The notes under the pieces: model-generated
What the model was told of the DNA's origin: nothing
Databases searched by the model: none
The model's input: the letters and a program-made list of their open reading frames with translations, nothing else
Shown: positions 40,701 to 55,700 of the stretch, piece by piece
Layout of the letters: each line of letters opens with the position of its first letter
Numbering within the stretch: position 1 is the stretch's first letter
Assembly (NCBI RefSeq): GCF_965638725.1
Contig: NC_134950.1
Span: 163,284,853-163,348,852, forward strand
Origin: Aptenodytes patagonicus
Taxonomy: Eukaryota > Chordata > Aves > Sphenisciformes > Spheniscidae
Direction: 5' to 3'
DNA length: 64,000 nucleotides
Program-made: the position numbers and the translations under genes

Positions 40701-43700
40701 GCATACAAGACAAATTCTTGCCCTGAGTCACCATGTGCTTAATTTCACTCTTTGTACTATTAATTTCTCTCGCTCCAGCCCTGCAAGGCAGCCAGATTCT
40801 CCAGTATTTCTCTCTGCCTTCTGATGATGCTTATCAGCTCTGTGGCCTTAACAAATTCCATTAGCTGCATCCAGCTTTGGGTTCCCAGGCTGCCAGGGAA
40901 CAATCTAAGTAAGGTCATTCCCAAGACAAGCTCCTAATGAACCCTGCTGCTGATCTCCAATTAGTCTTATATTTCTCTTCATCATAATCTACTGCCTTCT
41001 TTCATTTAGCTGGTACTTAACCTTCCCTTACAATTCTTTCACTAATCCCCATCCTCTCCTTCTTAATTAATATCATCCAATGAGGTATCACATCGAGTGG
41101 GCTGAGTGAAAGCATTTCCTTCCTTTCATGAGGCTTTGGCTAAGGTTTTCAAAAGCCATAATGCAATAATGCATGTGTATGGTTCCAAAGAGGAATGTGG
41201 AAGACCTATGACCTTCAAGAAACGTTGCAGGTACATTCATCCATTATAGTGATAAGATCAGCTGTAAAAAGGAGGTAGGTTAGGAGAATTTGCTTAGAGA
41301 GTTCCTTAACCTGACAGTGCACCATGACTGTGTACCTGGAGACGTAAGTACCAGAGGTAGGAGGGAACCACTCCAGCTCACATGGGGATCACTGACTTCC
41401 CAAAAGTCTAAGGTATTTTGTTCTAGTATGCTGGTTCAGATCTATGGTTGGAGGAACAAATCTGAACAGAGAAATCCCCATACCCAACTCTTTCTTTTTC
41501 CAATTTCTGTTCCATTACCTGCTATTTCTAATTGAATCCCTCATTAATTTAACCTCTTTCAATTCAATTTTAATCCAGGCTTTCTGCAAACTTTGAAAAG
41601 AGTTGAAAGCAAAATTTTAACATTTGTCCCTATTTTTAAAATACACTTGTTTCTTATTGGACTAGTATATGCTAATCCTAAGAGAAATACCATACGTGGA
41701 GGAACATGCCTGACATTTTCTGTATTCCCTGCCTACCTTGGAAAGTCTCTGGATAACTCAGGATGCCTGGGGAGGTGGTGTACTCTCCATCCTTGGAGGC
41801 TTTTAAGAAAAGACTAGACACAGCCCTGATCAATCTGGTCTGATCTCCTCTCTGACACTGCTTGGAACAGGAGGTTACACTAGAGACCTCCTAAGGTTCC
41901 TTCCAACCTGAATTTTCCTATGACCTAGTGATTCCGTGATTAAAAAGTATCACAAATGACAGTGTAGTCATGATGGAGAGACTGTGTAGCCATATCCTCG
42001 TAGAGGTGTGGAAGGAGAGGAAGAGCATTGCAGTCTCTGTTACTCCTCCCAGCTCCTCTAATAAACATACTGCTGATATATTCAAGGGAAAAGGATATTT
42101 CCTTGTAATTGCAGCATGAAAGAAAATACTCTCTTCTCAATGCCATTTACAACTCATTAACACTGACAGAACAAAACCCCATTGCATATTTTGTGTTTAT
42201 TCCATTAAAAGCCTACTATAAATTGATTTAGATAACCTTAATTTATTCTTTTCCATAAGTAAAATTCTCTTGCAACAAAATAATGATATCCTAGCTAGTT
42301 AAATAATAACCGATGCTGGGTATTAACTTTAAAAAAACACAACCAACCAACCATTGCTTCACATAGTCTAGTTATTAAGCTGTTTTCCTCTCATGAGTTC
42401 TCAGGTTTTACTATATCCTTAACGTACCAACTGTATTAATAAAGAACTAAACAAGCATCATGCAAACAGAAAACAAAAGCCAGCAATAAACCTTACAGCT
42501 GGTCCAGCTGGCAAACAAGGTGAAAGAAGCAGTTTTGCTTAGAGGAAGCTTTAAATCTTGCGAGACGGTAACATCTGTACTATCCACTGCAGAATAATGA
42601 GTTCAACCAAGGTCGCTAATATAGCTGGAAATAATGCACATGCACCCTGGTCTCAACATGCAGGAGGCCACTGCCTGATTTGTGAAGCTTCATTATTTGA
42701 AGCATTGGAGGAAGCCTGTTGTCATGGTCATTTATCTCCTACAAGTGGAGTTCAGATAAAATTTTATATGTACAGAATGACCGAATGACAAGAACTCTGG
42801 CTGCAAGCAGATGATAGATCACCTTCCTCTGGACAATGCCAGACAGCTTATATCTACAAGCAAGAGTCAAAATGAAAACAGGATCAAAACATGCAAAAGC
42901 AAGGAACACGTAGTGCTTTGCAGAATGAGGTAATTTTAAAGGGAATAGAGTTTCACTTTCATTTCACAATCTTTTTTTTTTCCATGCACTGGAAATTACA
43001 GGTGTTTTCTATTCATTTTATTATTAAATATTCAGGCATATTTTTTTCCACTTGTTCTATGTCACTGAGTATTGATGGGTACTTTACACCACATTAAAGA
43101 TGTATAACAATACAGTGAATTATAACATAAATGAATGGTCTGCTTAAAAGAAGACAAAATGTGAGTGGAACATCCACAAAAGCCACCATTTTAATTAATC
43201 TCAGACTACATTAATAACTACGTTGTTAACAGCCGATAGAAAAGAAGTTCTCTTTCAAATTCCAAACCACTAATAGCATCCTCTCTTTTCCTGGAGAAAA
43301 AGCTCTTGTGGTACCTTCTGTTTTGTGCAAAAGGGATTTTTCATATCAGTCTGCTATTTTGAAGTCATACAAGCATGTGAGGGAGTGAAAGTGAGCTCTT
43401 CCCATCCTGCCTTTACCCACGGGATTTCTGACCCATGAACTGCGCACAAAGGAGTTGAAACACAAGACCCAACCTCGGCTGTTAAGTAAGAAAGGGAGTC
43501 AAGTGAATGCAAATGTGAATTATATAGTAATTATAATATAAATAGGACCCAGAGATTAAGTCTGTGCATGCTTTCAAACAGCAGAAACTAATTTAAGCTT
43601 CATAAGCCTCAGGAAAAGATCCAAAAGGTCACAGTTTGCCTGGAAGCACTAATTACAGCCTCCTGCTACTGGGTATACAAACAACCAAGCCTTGTCGTAA

Positions 43701-46700
43701 TCATCCTTGTATAGGAAACCATTCTGGTCACAACAGATAACAGTCACCCAGTGACCTAATATGTGAGCAACCACTGGGATTGCCTTCCAGGCACGAGTGC
43801 GGCTGCTGTGCTCATTTAGCGTGACACTGTTGGGTCATGCCTGGTTCCTGGAGGCCGTTATCATGTTGCAGGACATTTAGCTGCACTTCAGCGTTACCTC
43901 CATGTTTCTTATGCATCTTGGATTTTGTTAGCCAGATATTTTGGCTAGGATGCCTGGCTTGTGCAGTAGCACAAGGATAGCACGCTCTTGGGGATTGCCT
44001 GTCCTGCTCTACCCAGAAAGACGCCACCATGTTCAGACCCCCATAGCACAGTGTCAAACACTGAGTTTCTACCCCTTGCTGTAGACCCCAGATCCAGGCC
44101 AAGGACAGCTCACATGGTTCAGAAAATCTGAACCCCCATGAGCTGCACATAAGGCAGTAAGTAGCAAACCTTTCTGTTGAAGCATATTATAACACTTGCT
44201 GTGATGGAAAACAATGTAACTCTGGGCCAGCAGATGCAAACCATAATTTATTTTTGAATAATAGAGAATATAGATACCACTCTACTCTGGGGTGCAGCAA
44301 TAATAAGCTGCAGTCATCAGATGGCCCATAAAATACTCCCAAATCCTCGCCCTGTGGTTCCCTAAAAAATTTAAACTAGTGTTGTCCACTTCCATCCCCA
44401 CCTTGGCCACTTGGTCCCATCCCAGCATTTCCCACTCCATTGTGCGATCAGAAATGTTTGTACAACCATCCAGCAAAAGAGCAGAAGAGCTGCTAGAACT
44501 GATCCCAGGAGGAAAAAAAAAAAAAAAATTATATTTCATTTTCATTCAGTTCAGTTCCTGGACCCAGCGCAGAGTGAGCCCATTTGTGGCACAGGTAGCA
44601 GACTGGTGAAAAAGTCCCCAAGGTGGACAGAGAATGGAGTTGCCTCTTTCAGTGGCAGCACTGACTTTGTCTTCCAGGCCTTGTGGACATACAGTGCTGC
44701 GGTCCTCCAAGATGTGCTGATGAAAAATAATATAAGGTGCTTTACAGGGGGTTATTGCATTTCACAGCAAGGCGAGGTGGAGCAGAGAGAGGCACGATCA
44801 GTCGGGACAGCAGGTAGAAACCACCTTCCCCTGAGCCTCCTCCTGGTCACCATCTGGGAACTATCACTTATGGTGCCTGCAGTAAGGAAAGCATCTGAAG
44901 TTGGCTCTCAGCCTTGGCTGGGGTCTTCAGAGCTGTTGACGTGGCTATACTGAAGTGTGGTGGCAGCTGGTGCATACCCCATTAGTAAACTCCGGGAAGC
45001 AACCTTTCACATTTGTTTAAACCAGAGCAAGCCTATTGCGCTTCTCTATCCACAGGCTCTCAACTTGGTTAATAAAACTCCTTTTCAGCGCTAGTAGTTA
45101 TTTCAGCATCTAAGTAAGTCTCTTTAGCTACCTTGATCCTCGCCAAAGGTCACCTGAATTGCTAAGCTCTGGTCTTCTTAGCAGGACCAGCTGCACTTAG
45201 AAATCATTTACTTGAATTTCAGTAAGAAGTGCTTTGGAGACTCTCTAAGATGCTTTGCCATTACCATGATAGGTAGTTTTATGATATTATTAGTTGACAC
45301 TAAACCCACATGCTTCAGAAATATTGCCAGGCAGCAAGCTTTCTACGTAACTAAGTTCATGTAGGGATTAAATGTAGGTATTTCCCCTCTGTGCGTTTAA
45401 TGTCTGTTTCAGGCCCTGGAGCGAGATACTTGTACCCACAGCAGCAAGCTTTCCCCAGCCATCTGCCAGAGATGCCCCAAGCCACATGAAATGGTTACCT
45501 GGAGAGGTTAAGTAGGAACTTCAGCTTCTTTGTCTCTCAAAAGCAAGAAAAAGAGTTTCTACCATTTTAACCTAGGTGTAACTGACAGAAAACACTCCTA
45601 ATGAAACACTCTCCCTGTAGCTTTTGACAAGCAAATGCTTTTTTCCCTGTTCAAATCCTTCTTAGAAGATCAATACTTCCATATCACCCACAAGGAGCAA
45701 ACTGAACACACACATACATCTAAGGGCCCTCCAAACTGAAAAAGCCGCAGGATGATATTCCCCCTCGCAGCTGCACTGGGTCTCCCAGTTCCTAAAACAC
45801 TCAAAGTCCTATAAAAACATATAATACATAATGACGTGCTTTAAGCCAAAATGGGTTATTATATTTTTCATAACTGCTTTACTGCTGCTATAACTCAAAA
45901 TTCAATCCCTCGTTCAAGAGATCGTTGCCTATCTCTAAAGGCACTGAGCGATGCTATGGCAGCATGGGAGGCTGGTCTTGCTGGAGTCCTGTCCCGCGAC
46001 ATGCGGAGGGGCTCCTCTGCTGCGCTGAGTATCTCCAGCTCCCACTGCGGCTGGTGGGAGTTAAGAGCATTCAGCACCTGGGAGGACTGGTCCTGCACTT
46101 ATTAAGGCCTGTGATGTAATTACAGACTAGTTATTGAATTGCTATTGAGACGAAACATCGCGCGGTGCTGTGAGCTAACAGCAAACGTGTGCAGCCATGC
46201 CTTGTTAACTCTTCACTCCGGTATGATTTAATCATTTTACATGCTGGTTTTGTTACGGGAGTGCTCTCCTGCTTACTAATAGCTGGGTTTCTGCTAGGAA
46301 GGTTTCTCTGCAGTGAATAGATTGAAGATTTACTGAATCTTTCAAAACCACTCTGGTAATTTATCCATATAGGAGCCTCCATGCCCCTTATTGTCACTGC
46401 ATATCTGAGCATTGCGGTCAGTAATGGATTTTATTTTCACAACACCTCTAGGAAGCTGGAATTACAAGACCTGCTTGAGTTCTCTAAAGGAGCTTGTGAC
46501 AGAGAAAAAAATCAAACCCATGTGTCCTAACTAGCATTTTGCAGCTAGTTGGGACTTCTTGGACCACTGTTACCAAAGGTGTGTTTGAACTATCCATGTC
46601 TAGATACAGGCCAACAAATTAAAACAACTGTTATAAAAACAACCTGTTTGTAAATATATGTATCATAGGTGTCCACATTCAACACAGGATTCAGAGAATC

Positions 46701-49700
46701 CAACAGTACTCTACAAATAACATGATTATTTTGTTACAGAGTGGGAACAAAGAGAGCAATCCACCTACTTTTTTGCAGATATATTTGCCTAAATATTAAA
46801 TTTATAATTAAATATTATAGTCCATAAATAGCCAAATGTATCCAGGGAAGAGGTAAGCTGTGTACTTTCATTATTGCTTGCACTGATGTTTACCTGAGCA
46901 TAATGACTACTAAGAACACTCTGGTTTTGGGAATGCTGTTGATGAGACTGTGATATGCAAGATTTCTAGGTGATACGTAAGGCAATCCATGAGCAATGTA
47001 GTTAGGTTTTGTAGGCAAAACGCTGCTTTATGAACTTGTGCTGTTGAATGGTAGACGTCTTACATTGATTTACGGCTCCTGGCATCTGCTTGTCCATAGT
47101 TAGCACAAAAAATCCTTGTCTCCAGGTTTTCCATTGCTTTCCAGGGATGGTAGGTCTGGCCCAAATGGCACAGGTTAAAAGGTCTGATTAAATGAAGGAA
47201 CGGAGAAAGATGTAGAAAGAGGTTCATTATTCTCCTGCCTGAAGGCATGAGCCAACCTCTTATTGCAGGAGCTGGGCAGACATGTCCCTGATGGGTACAT
47301 TATTGCAAAAATCCTGGAGACGGTAATTATGCACCATCCACTGATGGAGACAGGCTACAGAGCTAGACACATTTCTGGTCTGTTCCAGTAGCCAATGGTC
47401 CTTTTCCTTGGAGTCCTGTCTTGCAATATGAGGAAGCAAATGGGGGTCACGATACTTGACTCAAGATGTGGCCATAGGCAAACCACTAATTCTCGCTGTA
47501 CCTTTGCTCCCCACTTGGTAAAAGCATGAAAATGATCAGCTGGGGAAAGGTTGCAAAGGGCTTTACACATCTTTCCATAACTTGAATTAAATGCTTAGTG
47601 CAGTATTTATTTTACCAACAATAAAACTTCTATTCCCTCTTCCCTGTATCCTGCTAAATCTCAATATAAAATTATCCTGAGATATTAAATAATATTAAGC
47701 TCTTCCTGTTTAAGGTGACATAGATGTACAAACTACTGCCAACAATGTCTCTGTGATGATCCCATGGCCCCCTCATATTAATGGAGAAACTGAAGAAAAA
47801 TGTGGTTTGATTCGCTCATGGTGAGGGACAAATGTCATGATCTTCTTTACTGAGGCAGAAAGGATTCAGACACTTTCATTCAGAAAGTAAGTCCCTAGTA
47901 GTAGAAGCCCCTGTTTTTTTGTCATGAATATTACAGACAAAGATTTCTCATGAGTGGTATGCTAAAACGAGTACATTTTTGTGAAGGTGTTTGTTCATTA
48001 AAACTTATATCTCTAGGATTTTATGGGATTTTCAGGGAAAAAAGTTCCCTAAACTCAGCATTATAAGAAGTGCAGATGCAACTGACTGAATCTGTAAGAA
48101 GATGGGCAAAATAAAATGTTACTTTGTTACAGTAAAATTCATCAACAAATCCAAGCACTTTATCGGTTTTAATTTAGCTTTTCTTTGGAACGCATTCCAG
48201 TCTATCCAAATCAGCTGGTAATCCCATGAGAGAATAAAATACCAGGAGGTTTTCCAAAATATGTATCTCCTCAAAAAAGACAAAGTCTTTAGGCAGTAAT
48301 GGCATCTAAGTATAGACACAATACTAGAACAATGCCCAGAATTTTATGTTTATTCACATTTGAAAAAAACCATGGTTTTTAAGTCCTTGAGCTGAACGAT
48401 GCCAATGGTAATGGTGCTGGATGCTGCCGTTTCAAAGGATGTTCCCACCCACCAGGCTGTTGGCCGAGTTTATCTCACGCTGCACAGCACTGACCTAGGC
48501 AGCACACAAGGCAGCATTAATGACCCAGTTTTCCCACTTTTCTGACCGCCTCTGGCCTCCTTTAAAAGTTCTTTTGCACAGGAGTGCTGGCTAGTGGGTT
48601 TTAGTAAAATGCCCTTGCCACATTATTAAAAGAAAGCAGGAGAGGTGCTAGTTAGCAATCACTAACTGGGTTTAGAAAGATTGCACTAATCAAGGACATA
48701 AGCCCTGTTTTGAACCCTGGTCCCAACAAGCATAAATGCTGAGCTGATTTATTCTCCTAAAGCAGTTGTCATTATAAATTAACGATTTCACTTAATGTCT
48801 TTTATAATTTAGACTCGCTTACACTAAAAATGTCTGTGTATATGGTATCCTCCAGAAGTGTAACCATACAGTTCAGACTTGTATCATCTGTGTGGGCAGG
48901 AGCTTGTGCTGCAACCACATCAGAAAGCAGAAAAATCTAGATTTGTAAAATGATTCCAAAACATCATTTTAGATCTCTCCATACTGGAAGGCTGAACCTT
49001 GCTAAATCATGCTCTGGACTCAGTGGTGTTAAAATGTGATTAAAAGAGAGGTCAGGACAACCTGCCACAAAGCAGAGCCAGATGATTTGATGAAACTTGG
49101 TAATGAAAGTCTTTGAAGACTCCAACAAAAATCTGGAAAATAAAAGAAATGTAGAATAGTAAAAGGACTTTTTAATGCTCAGAATAAACCTAATAAGTGG
49201 ATGCAGCAAGTAAAGCTCCTAAGTGTTCCCATGTCCAGATGGTGTTTCCATATTCCACCAAGAGGGAGGAAATTCCCAAGAAACAGTTTAAGGAACTAAG
49301 AAGTTTATAGCTACATGCTGCCTCTATAAAGAATAAACTTGTAGCACTTGGCTTTAAAACTCATAAATACACAGTCAGAAAGAATTACATGTACAATGGT
49401 ATGAGGAACTTGACTCAGATTATCGCTAACTTAGTTGCGTTGCTTCTTCATTAGTATGAATCACTCTCAAAGGAGATCCTTAAATCGCAAAGTTTTCCTA
49501 CTCTGCTTTTGCACTACTTGTTCTCTGTTTATGGGACAGAACCAGGATTTTATCTGGCAGGACCTAAGAGCTATAAATCCTATTTTTAATGATTTCCTAG
49601 GCCTATAGGCATCCTTCAGCACTGTAGGGCCAGGAGTGTAGTTACAGAGCTGTTATCATCGCTGCTGGCTCAGAGCAGGCGTATACCCAGACAAATCCCT

Positions 49701-52700
49701 TTCCTGTTGGTTCTTTAGGTATTTTATCAAGCACAGCTCAGTTACAACATATCATTTTACTCTACAGCTACAAAATTGCCTGCTAGGAAAGGCAGAAATG
49801 ACTTCATTCCTGTTACCTGTGATCACTGATCTGCAGCATCTAGGCTAAGCTACTGATAATTGCAGTGCTAGAAAGGACATCCAAATCAGGTGATAATACT
49901 TTAACATTTTTGTTAGAAGAGTCTATTTTCCTTTCTCCAAAGGGAGAGACAGCTTTAAAGTCATTTGACCTGCACAATACTGACAGTAAAGACTACCAGT
50001 CAGCTACAAACACAGGTTCCAGCAGAGATAATCTTCAAAGAGATAAGATAAACTATAGTGATTTTATGATAATTTGAATCAAAACAATCTTACTGTTTCT
50101 GGAAAAGGAGGAAGGACTTGAGACCTACAGAAGAAGATAGTACTCTGTTCTGTTACACCGTTGTCTCTTCTCAAAGTGAAAGCTGATTTTTCCCAAATTG
50201 GTCAATGAATGAAAGGATAATATACAGTGCAGTGGCAAAGGCACTTCTGTATCACCAGCAACCATGCCAAGCATGAGACAATAGTTTTCTCTTAGCCCCC
50301 GTTACGGTCCTCTCGCCTCTGTCTAACTATCAATTTTCTTTGTGTCATCCCTAAAAGTGATTAATCCCTTCCTGATAATGCATGATTATGGAGAACTTTA
50401 ATTAGCAGGCTGGTAGGCATTCCATGAACATCCCCCCTCCCCATAATTTTTATCACGTATTAAATGGCATTAATTGCAGTAATGTATGCATGTGCCAGAG
50501 GTCTTCCTCACTATTCCTCTTGTCTCAGAGCTAGAAGGCATTAACGCTTTGTGGGGAACCTCATACCTCCCCAAATGCATTGAGCTGGCCCAGATCAGCT
50601 TATGGCTGAGGTCAGCTGATGGAGACTGACCAACTAATGTAAAGGATGCTACGATGCCGCTGTCTGCAATAGCAGGGACTTGAACTCCAGGATCCAGAAA
50701 ATCTTTGCCGGTTCTGTGTGTTCAAGCACAAGTCTCAGTGACTTCACAGAGTTTTTATGAGTGAAGATGCTGTAAACAAACCTGCTACGCGGAGTGTCAG
50801 AGTACGAGATAGCCTGCAACAGAAGTGGTTGCACATCCTTTCTTCCCCCATGAACAACCTGATTAGGACTCAAGTTTTAATAGTGCTGGCAGGTTACACT
50901 GGGGAGCGAGGGAAGGAGTCATTGAAGACAAGGTGCACTTATTTAAAATGGAAATACTAAAACACTACACAGCTGACTGCAGTGGTAGTTGTTGATAAGG
51001 CTTCATCCTTCAGAGGAGAAGGAGCTATCACCTAAAAATGGGCTTTAGTGCTTTACTGGCTCAGTGTCATTCAGCCTTGCACTGTACACGTCCGAGCCCC
51101 ACTAAAGAAACAGGAATAAATTGCTTTCCACAGCCAAAACTTGTAATTTCTTACACTTTTCTCTATGCAATTGAATTTTACATCCCATTGCAGATGAGAA
51201 AACCCCATCCTCAATTAAATTTATGTATAAAGTAGCAAAACCCTTCCATGCAGATCTTCTTTCTGTTTATCTTAGAGGCAATCAGTGGCAGTGTCTGTGC
51301 TGGTTTATGAGAGGAGACAGAAGTGTAAGCCCATATTTTATGATGAAAATGACAGTAGGAGTGACCTTGCTCCAGCACATATTACTTTTTTGACAGTGTC
51401 TAGAGGAGATAATCTAACAGCAGTCTGCAAAGCATCATGTTTCCTTAGATCCTGCTACAGTAATTCAATCATGAGCATATAAAATTAGATGAAAAAAAGG
51501 TAACTAGCCTTCTGGGACCGAGTGATTGCAATAAATGTTGCCTCCTGACAGTAAGCATTACATTGTCCTCTTGAAAGAGAGGTTACCGTTTATTATAGCG
51601 TACTTCTCTCATTTCAGCCTGTGCCAGGTAGCACTGCTGTTAAGCATAGTCTGCAGGACAGCAAAAAATCCTTTACGACAATTATATGCTGCCTCTAAGG
51701 TACCAAAGCAGTGAGTAGAAAACTTCCAACTCTTGACCTTTGGGATCAAATGAGCAATGCCAGACCTTTCTTGGTTTTTTTTTTTTAAAAGATATGTTTT
51801 CCCTTTCTATTGCCTTTCATTTAAGTATCACAGAGTACTTTATAAGCATCGGTTGCTCAATCAAATCTTACAAACCTTGCCATCCATTTTAGAGAGGTTA
51901 AGCTGAGCCACAGTCGTGTCTGTGTCTCTAAACTCAGCGAAGTTTGCAATTGAAGATCACAAAGCAAGTTGATAAAAGAGATAGAGTGAAACTGAGGTGT
52001 GGTGGAAGTTAGTCCCTAAGTGTCAGTACAGAAATTGTTTTCAAGCCATAAATATTTGCCCATGCATTTGTCCTGTGGACAGCTGAGAAAATGCAATTTT
52101 TAAAATTATTACAGGCTTGATCAGAGTAAAATCATGTTCATCTACCTTCGAAGATACATATGGGTCTGACATAAAGTCATACACCAGTTACTGCTACAAA
52201 CACACACTTTTGTAGGCAGTCACAGAGTATACAGCAAGACCTGAGCTCTGGGTGCTTTTATAAAATGTAGATGAAGAAGAAAACACCAAACAGCAATAGG
52301 TACTGTCTGCCACTGTCTGATCATTAACATCGACTCCAACTTTTGGGGATTTTTTTGGGGAAGCAGAGGTGGGAACTCCTGGCAGAAACCCTTGGGTAGC
52401 AGACATTGTAAGACAAACACTTGTCCACTCTGGTGGGCTGCTGCTGCTCTACCTGCTTGATCAACTGCAGGATAAGCAGGGTTCCTTGAGATATCCTCAT
52501 TCAAGTAGCTTTTCCATCTGTGTGTTATATGTGTATATGAATAAATAGGATTTCCTGCTAATCAAGAAGAGACTAGAGTATGACTGCTTATGAGCAATAA
52601 AATAATACCCTGAGAAGGTGAGGCAAGGCCAAGCTCTAGCTAAGCAGCCTGAGGAGCTGTGGAAAAGGAAGTCTCCTATTAGTGGATCCAAGTGATTCTC

Positions 52701-55700
52701 CATCAAACCGCAACAGCTCTGCCCTAGTTGTATGACCAAAGTCTGAGGCGATGATTACTTTTATCCAGAAGTCTGCATTTCAGCCAGAACAGATGTTTCC
52801 ACTGACCTGACCCACATCAGCTGTAACAGGAACCAAAGGGAGTTGTCTCTGCTGTAAATGTACCCGTAGCAAATATCTGAAGCTAGATGGATCCTACACA
52901 AAATGTGCTAAAAAGAAATGTTCCTGTAAACTGCTTGAAAGCAAAGAAGTTGAAAGACCTCTCACTTTCAGTTAGGTAAATAAGGAATAACTCCACCAAA
53001 TGTAATGGACTGATATTTTTTATAAAATCATTGAAAATGGAAATCCTACTAAGATCTCTGTATTTTCTCATGTATACATATTTGGCAAAGGTATCTGAAT
53101 GGAGACATTGACGTTAGCTCCATAGTTCAAGCTGTGCTGTATTTGTGCTACACTGAGATTACAGTTTAAGAATTTAGTCCTGTATAATGAAAATTCAGAC
53201 AAAGATATATTCAGCAGATGTAAACAGATCTAACTCTAATGACCGTATAATGGAGGTATTGTTTACAGCAGCTGAGAATCTGGCCCAGAGTTTGTTATGC
53301 AAAGTCATTATCTTGTGTACTTGGATTAATGTACACACTAATAAAACTCATTAATCTCTTCAGGTATCACTGCAGGGTTTTGTGAATGAGATATAATGTA
53401 ATACAAACATATCACCTCACAACTGTTGATAAGACCCTTAAATGCTTCTAATTATGGTAAAACAATTATCTTGGTGTAAGGGAAATGGACACTGTCTCTA
53501 GTAGCTTTTGACAGCTTTTCTTGAAATGAAAACAAGAGTAAAAATATACAGAGCTTTTCTTGTAAAGAGGCAAACTTCATAAACTTAATAACGTTTACTA
53601 CAGAACTGAACGTTTAGTGGAAAATTACACTTCTCTGCATATGTCTGCCATAATTATAGATTCAGAGATTTACATGTAGTCCGTTAAGTTAATTAGTCCG
53701 TTGTGCTGTCAATGCTATTTCACTGTACTGTATTGCAAGCTATTTTTTTAGAATACCTATAAATGACCCCAAAATATAGTTTATCTTGACTTCTTGGGGC
53801 AGAACATGTTTTTACAAATGTCCATGTCCAGACGTTTTGCTTAGTGTCATGTTAACCATTCTACTTCTTCACTTTATCTTGATTATCCCGGTTATTTCCC
53901 ATTTTGCCATCTCAAATACTTCTTCTTTATCCTTGGTGTTCACCACGAACAGTTACTGGCACCAATGAATATTTGCCAGTCAGAGAAGGGGCAGTCCAGA
54001 GAGAGTACTTAGAGCTGCTGTACAACAGCATACACAACAGCTACTTTTCTTTATGCTACACACGTTTATTTGTTCCTGAGCTGCTGAAGATAAGGCATTT
54101 CTTGTTGGCTTGCTGCTTTGCAATAGTTGCTTTAGGGGGCGTGCAGCCCTTTGAGCAGCTTCAATCATAGCAGCAGACGACCAGTAGGAATAACGCTTAC
54201 CATGGGGGGCTGCAATCCAGTTCTGCGTTCACACATTGTGTGTGCGATTTAGGTTAATTAAGCCGAATTAAATTACATAGGATTAAATGCTATGGAGTCC
54301 TGCATTTATTCTTAACGGAGCTGGAGAAAGCTGACTTTTACAACTCCTCCTGAAATGCCCTCTATCTTTAGCCCTTTGGATACTGTAAGGCATTTTCAGC
54401 ACACAAGATCTCTGTCCGACCTATAGATTGCTCCAAGCTAAGGGAAATCTATGATGAACGAGCAGTGAAACACTAGATATTCTGTACTCACATTGTCCAT
54501 TAGGTAGCTTTCTGCAAACTGCCTTTTCTTGGCAAACTGTCTTTTGATTGTAACTTATTTACTTTGAATCCCCCTGTTCACAGTACCGGTACGCGTCAAT
54601 GCATTTGGAACTCAGTCTCAGTCACCCACAGTTAATCCCACCTCGCTGGTTTACCTCTCACAAACTTTCTGACGTTTTATCTCCTCTAGGTTTTGCTGTT
54701 ACCTGAACTTAAGGATGCTTGGAGTGGCTAAAGGAATGTACCTTTATCTTCATTAGTCAGATATGCACAGAAAAAGGTTGCACACATCTGCTTTTAGTTA
54801 AAAATAAAAATACGCAAAAGAAAAAAAATATTAAGAGTAAAGCTTTAAAAGCAAAGTGACCCAGATATTTATGGCCAGTCTTTCGAAGCTGCCCACAGGT
54901 ACACAGGATATCTAACGATATCAATGCCGGCTCTAAATCCTATCCTTAGGCACAACAACTGCAATAACAAAACCCAACATACCTTCACATGTCAGTAGGA
55001 AGTATTCCAGATTGTGACTGAAGGACGCACTGAAATAAGTACAGTTTTCAATCAGATCACAAGACAGACACTGCCTGTTGAAGTTTCCATTTGTGCTTGC
55101 GCTGAAAAAGTTAACACAAGTTCATGAAGGTCACTGAGCAAATTTTATCTGGAAGCAACATTACTTGAACCTTACTGTACTGTAGAACAAGAGCGTAAAT
55201 ATAATGTGTCCAACATTAGTAAGAGACAAAGCATTTCCATTTGGTTGAGTTTAAATAACAGTAATGGCTTTTTTTTTGCCTGGGTGGAGAATATATAAAA
55301 GGATACTGATGTCTTTTTTGCAAGATCAGGTGGTTATGAAGGAAGGTATACTTTTTAAAAGAAAATGATGGTTGCAATTCCACAAGAGGAAGTCATAATT
55401 CGGTGAATGAAGGCATGAAACAATGGAGCAGTATTTCTACTTATAACAGGCAATAAAGAGCTGGAATTGCTTTCTTTAAGTTTCTTACTGGTTGCCTCAC
55501 TGGTCTGATTTGCTAGCAGCTGCCTCAGAGGCCAAAGCCCTTTTTGGGGGTTTAAATAGTTGCTCTTGTACCATCTAAGTAGAAAGGAAAGATTGTATTT
55601 AGGGGTCTGGTTTCGAAGAAGGTAATGTGGCCTGTCCATGTGCTCAGAAGTGTTTTGTAAGAGTCTACTGTAGGTTGAAGAATAAATTACAGATTATTAG

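Larger units (their letters stand above)
33770..54982 (-). other. DPP6 large intron (21.2 kb)
   Basis: This is the largest complete intron in the window. Identified content: a poly-T/GTTTT stretch near 34151-34178, a minisatellite at 34333-34427, CR1 copies at 34503, 35330 and 41762, an A16 run at 44513-44528, and MIR-like relics near 47.4 and 51.9 kb. Roughly 36-41 kb, 42-47 kb and 48-54.9 kb show no gene or repeat I can identify. I found no additional DPP6 exon; the protein is continuous across the junction. Confidence 0.85.

Noticed and set aside
44411..44953. 180-codon open frame on the plus strand
   Set aside because: It runs through an A16 tract, has no recognisable similarity and lies antisense within a DPP6 intron.
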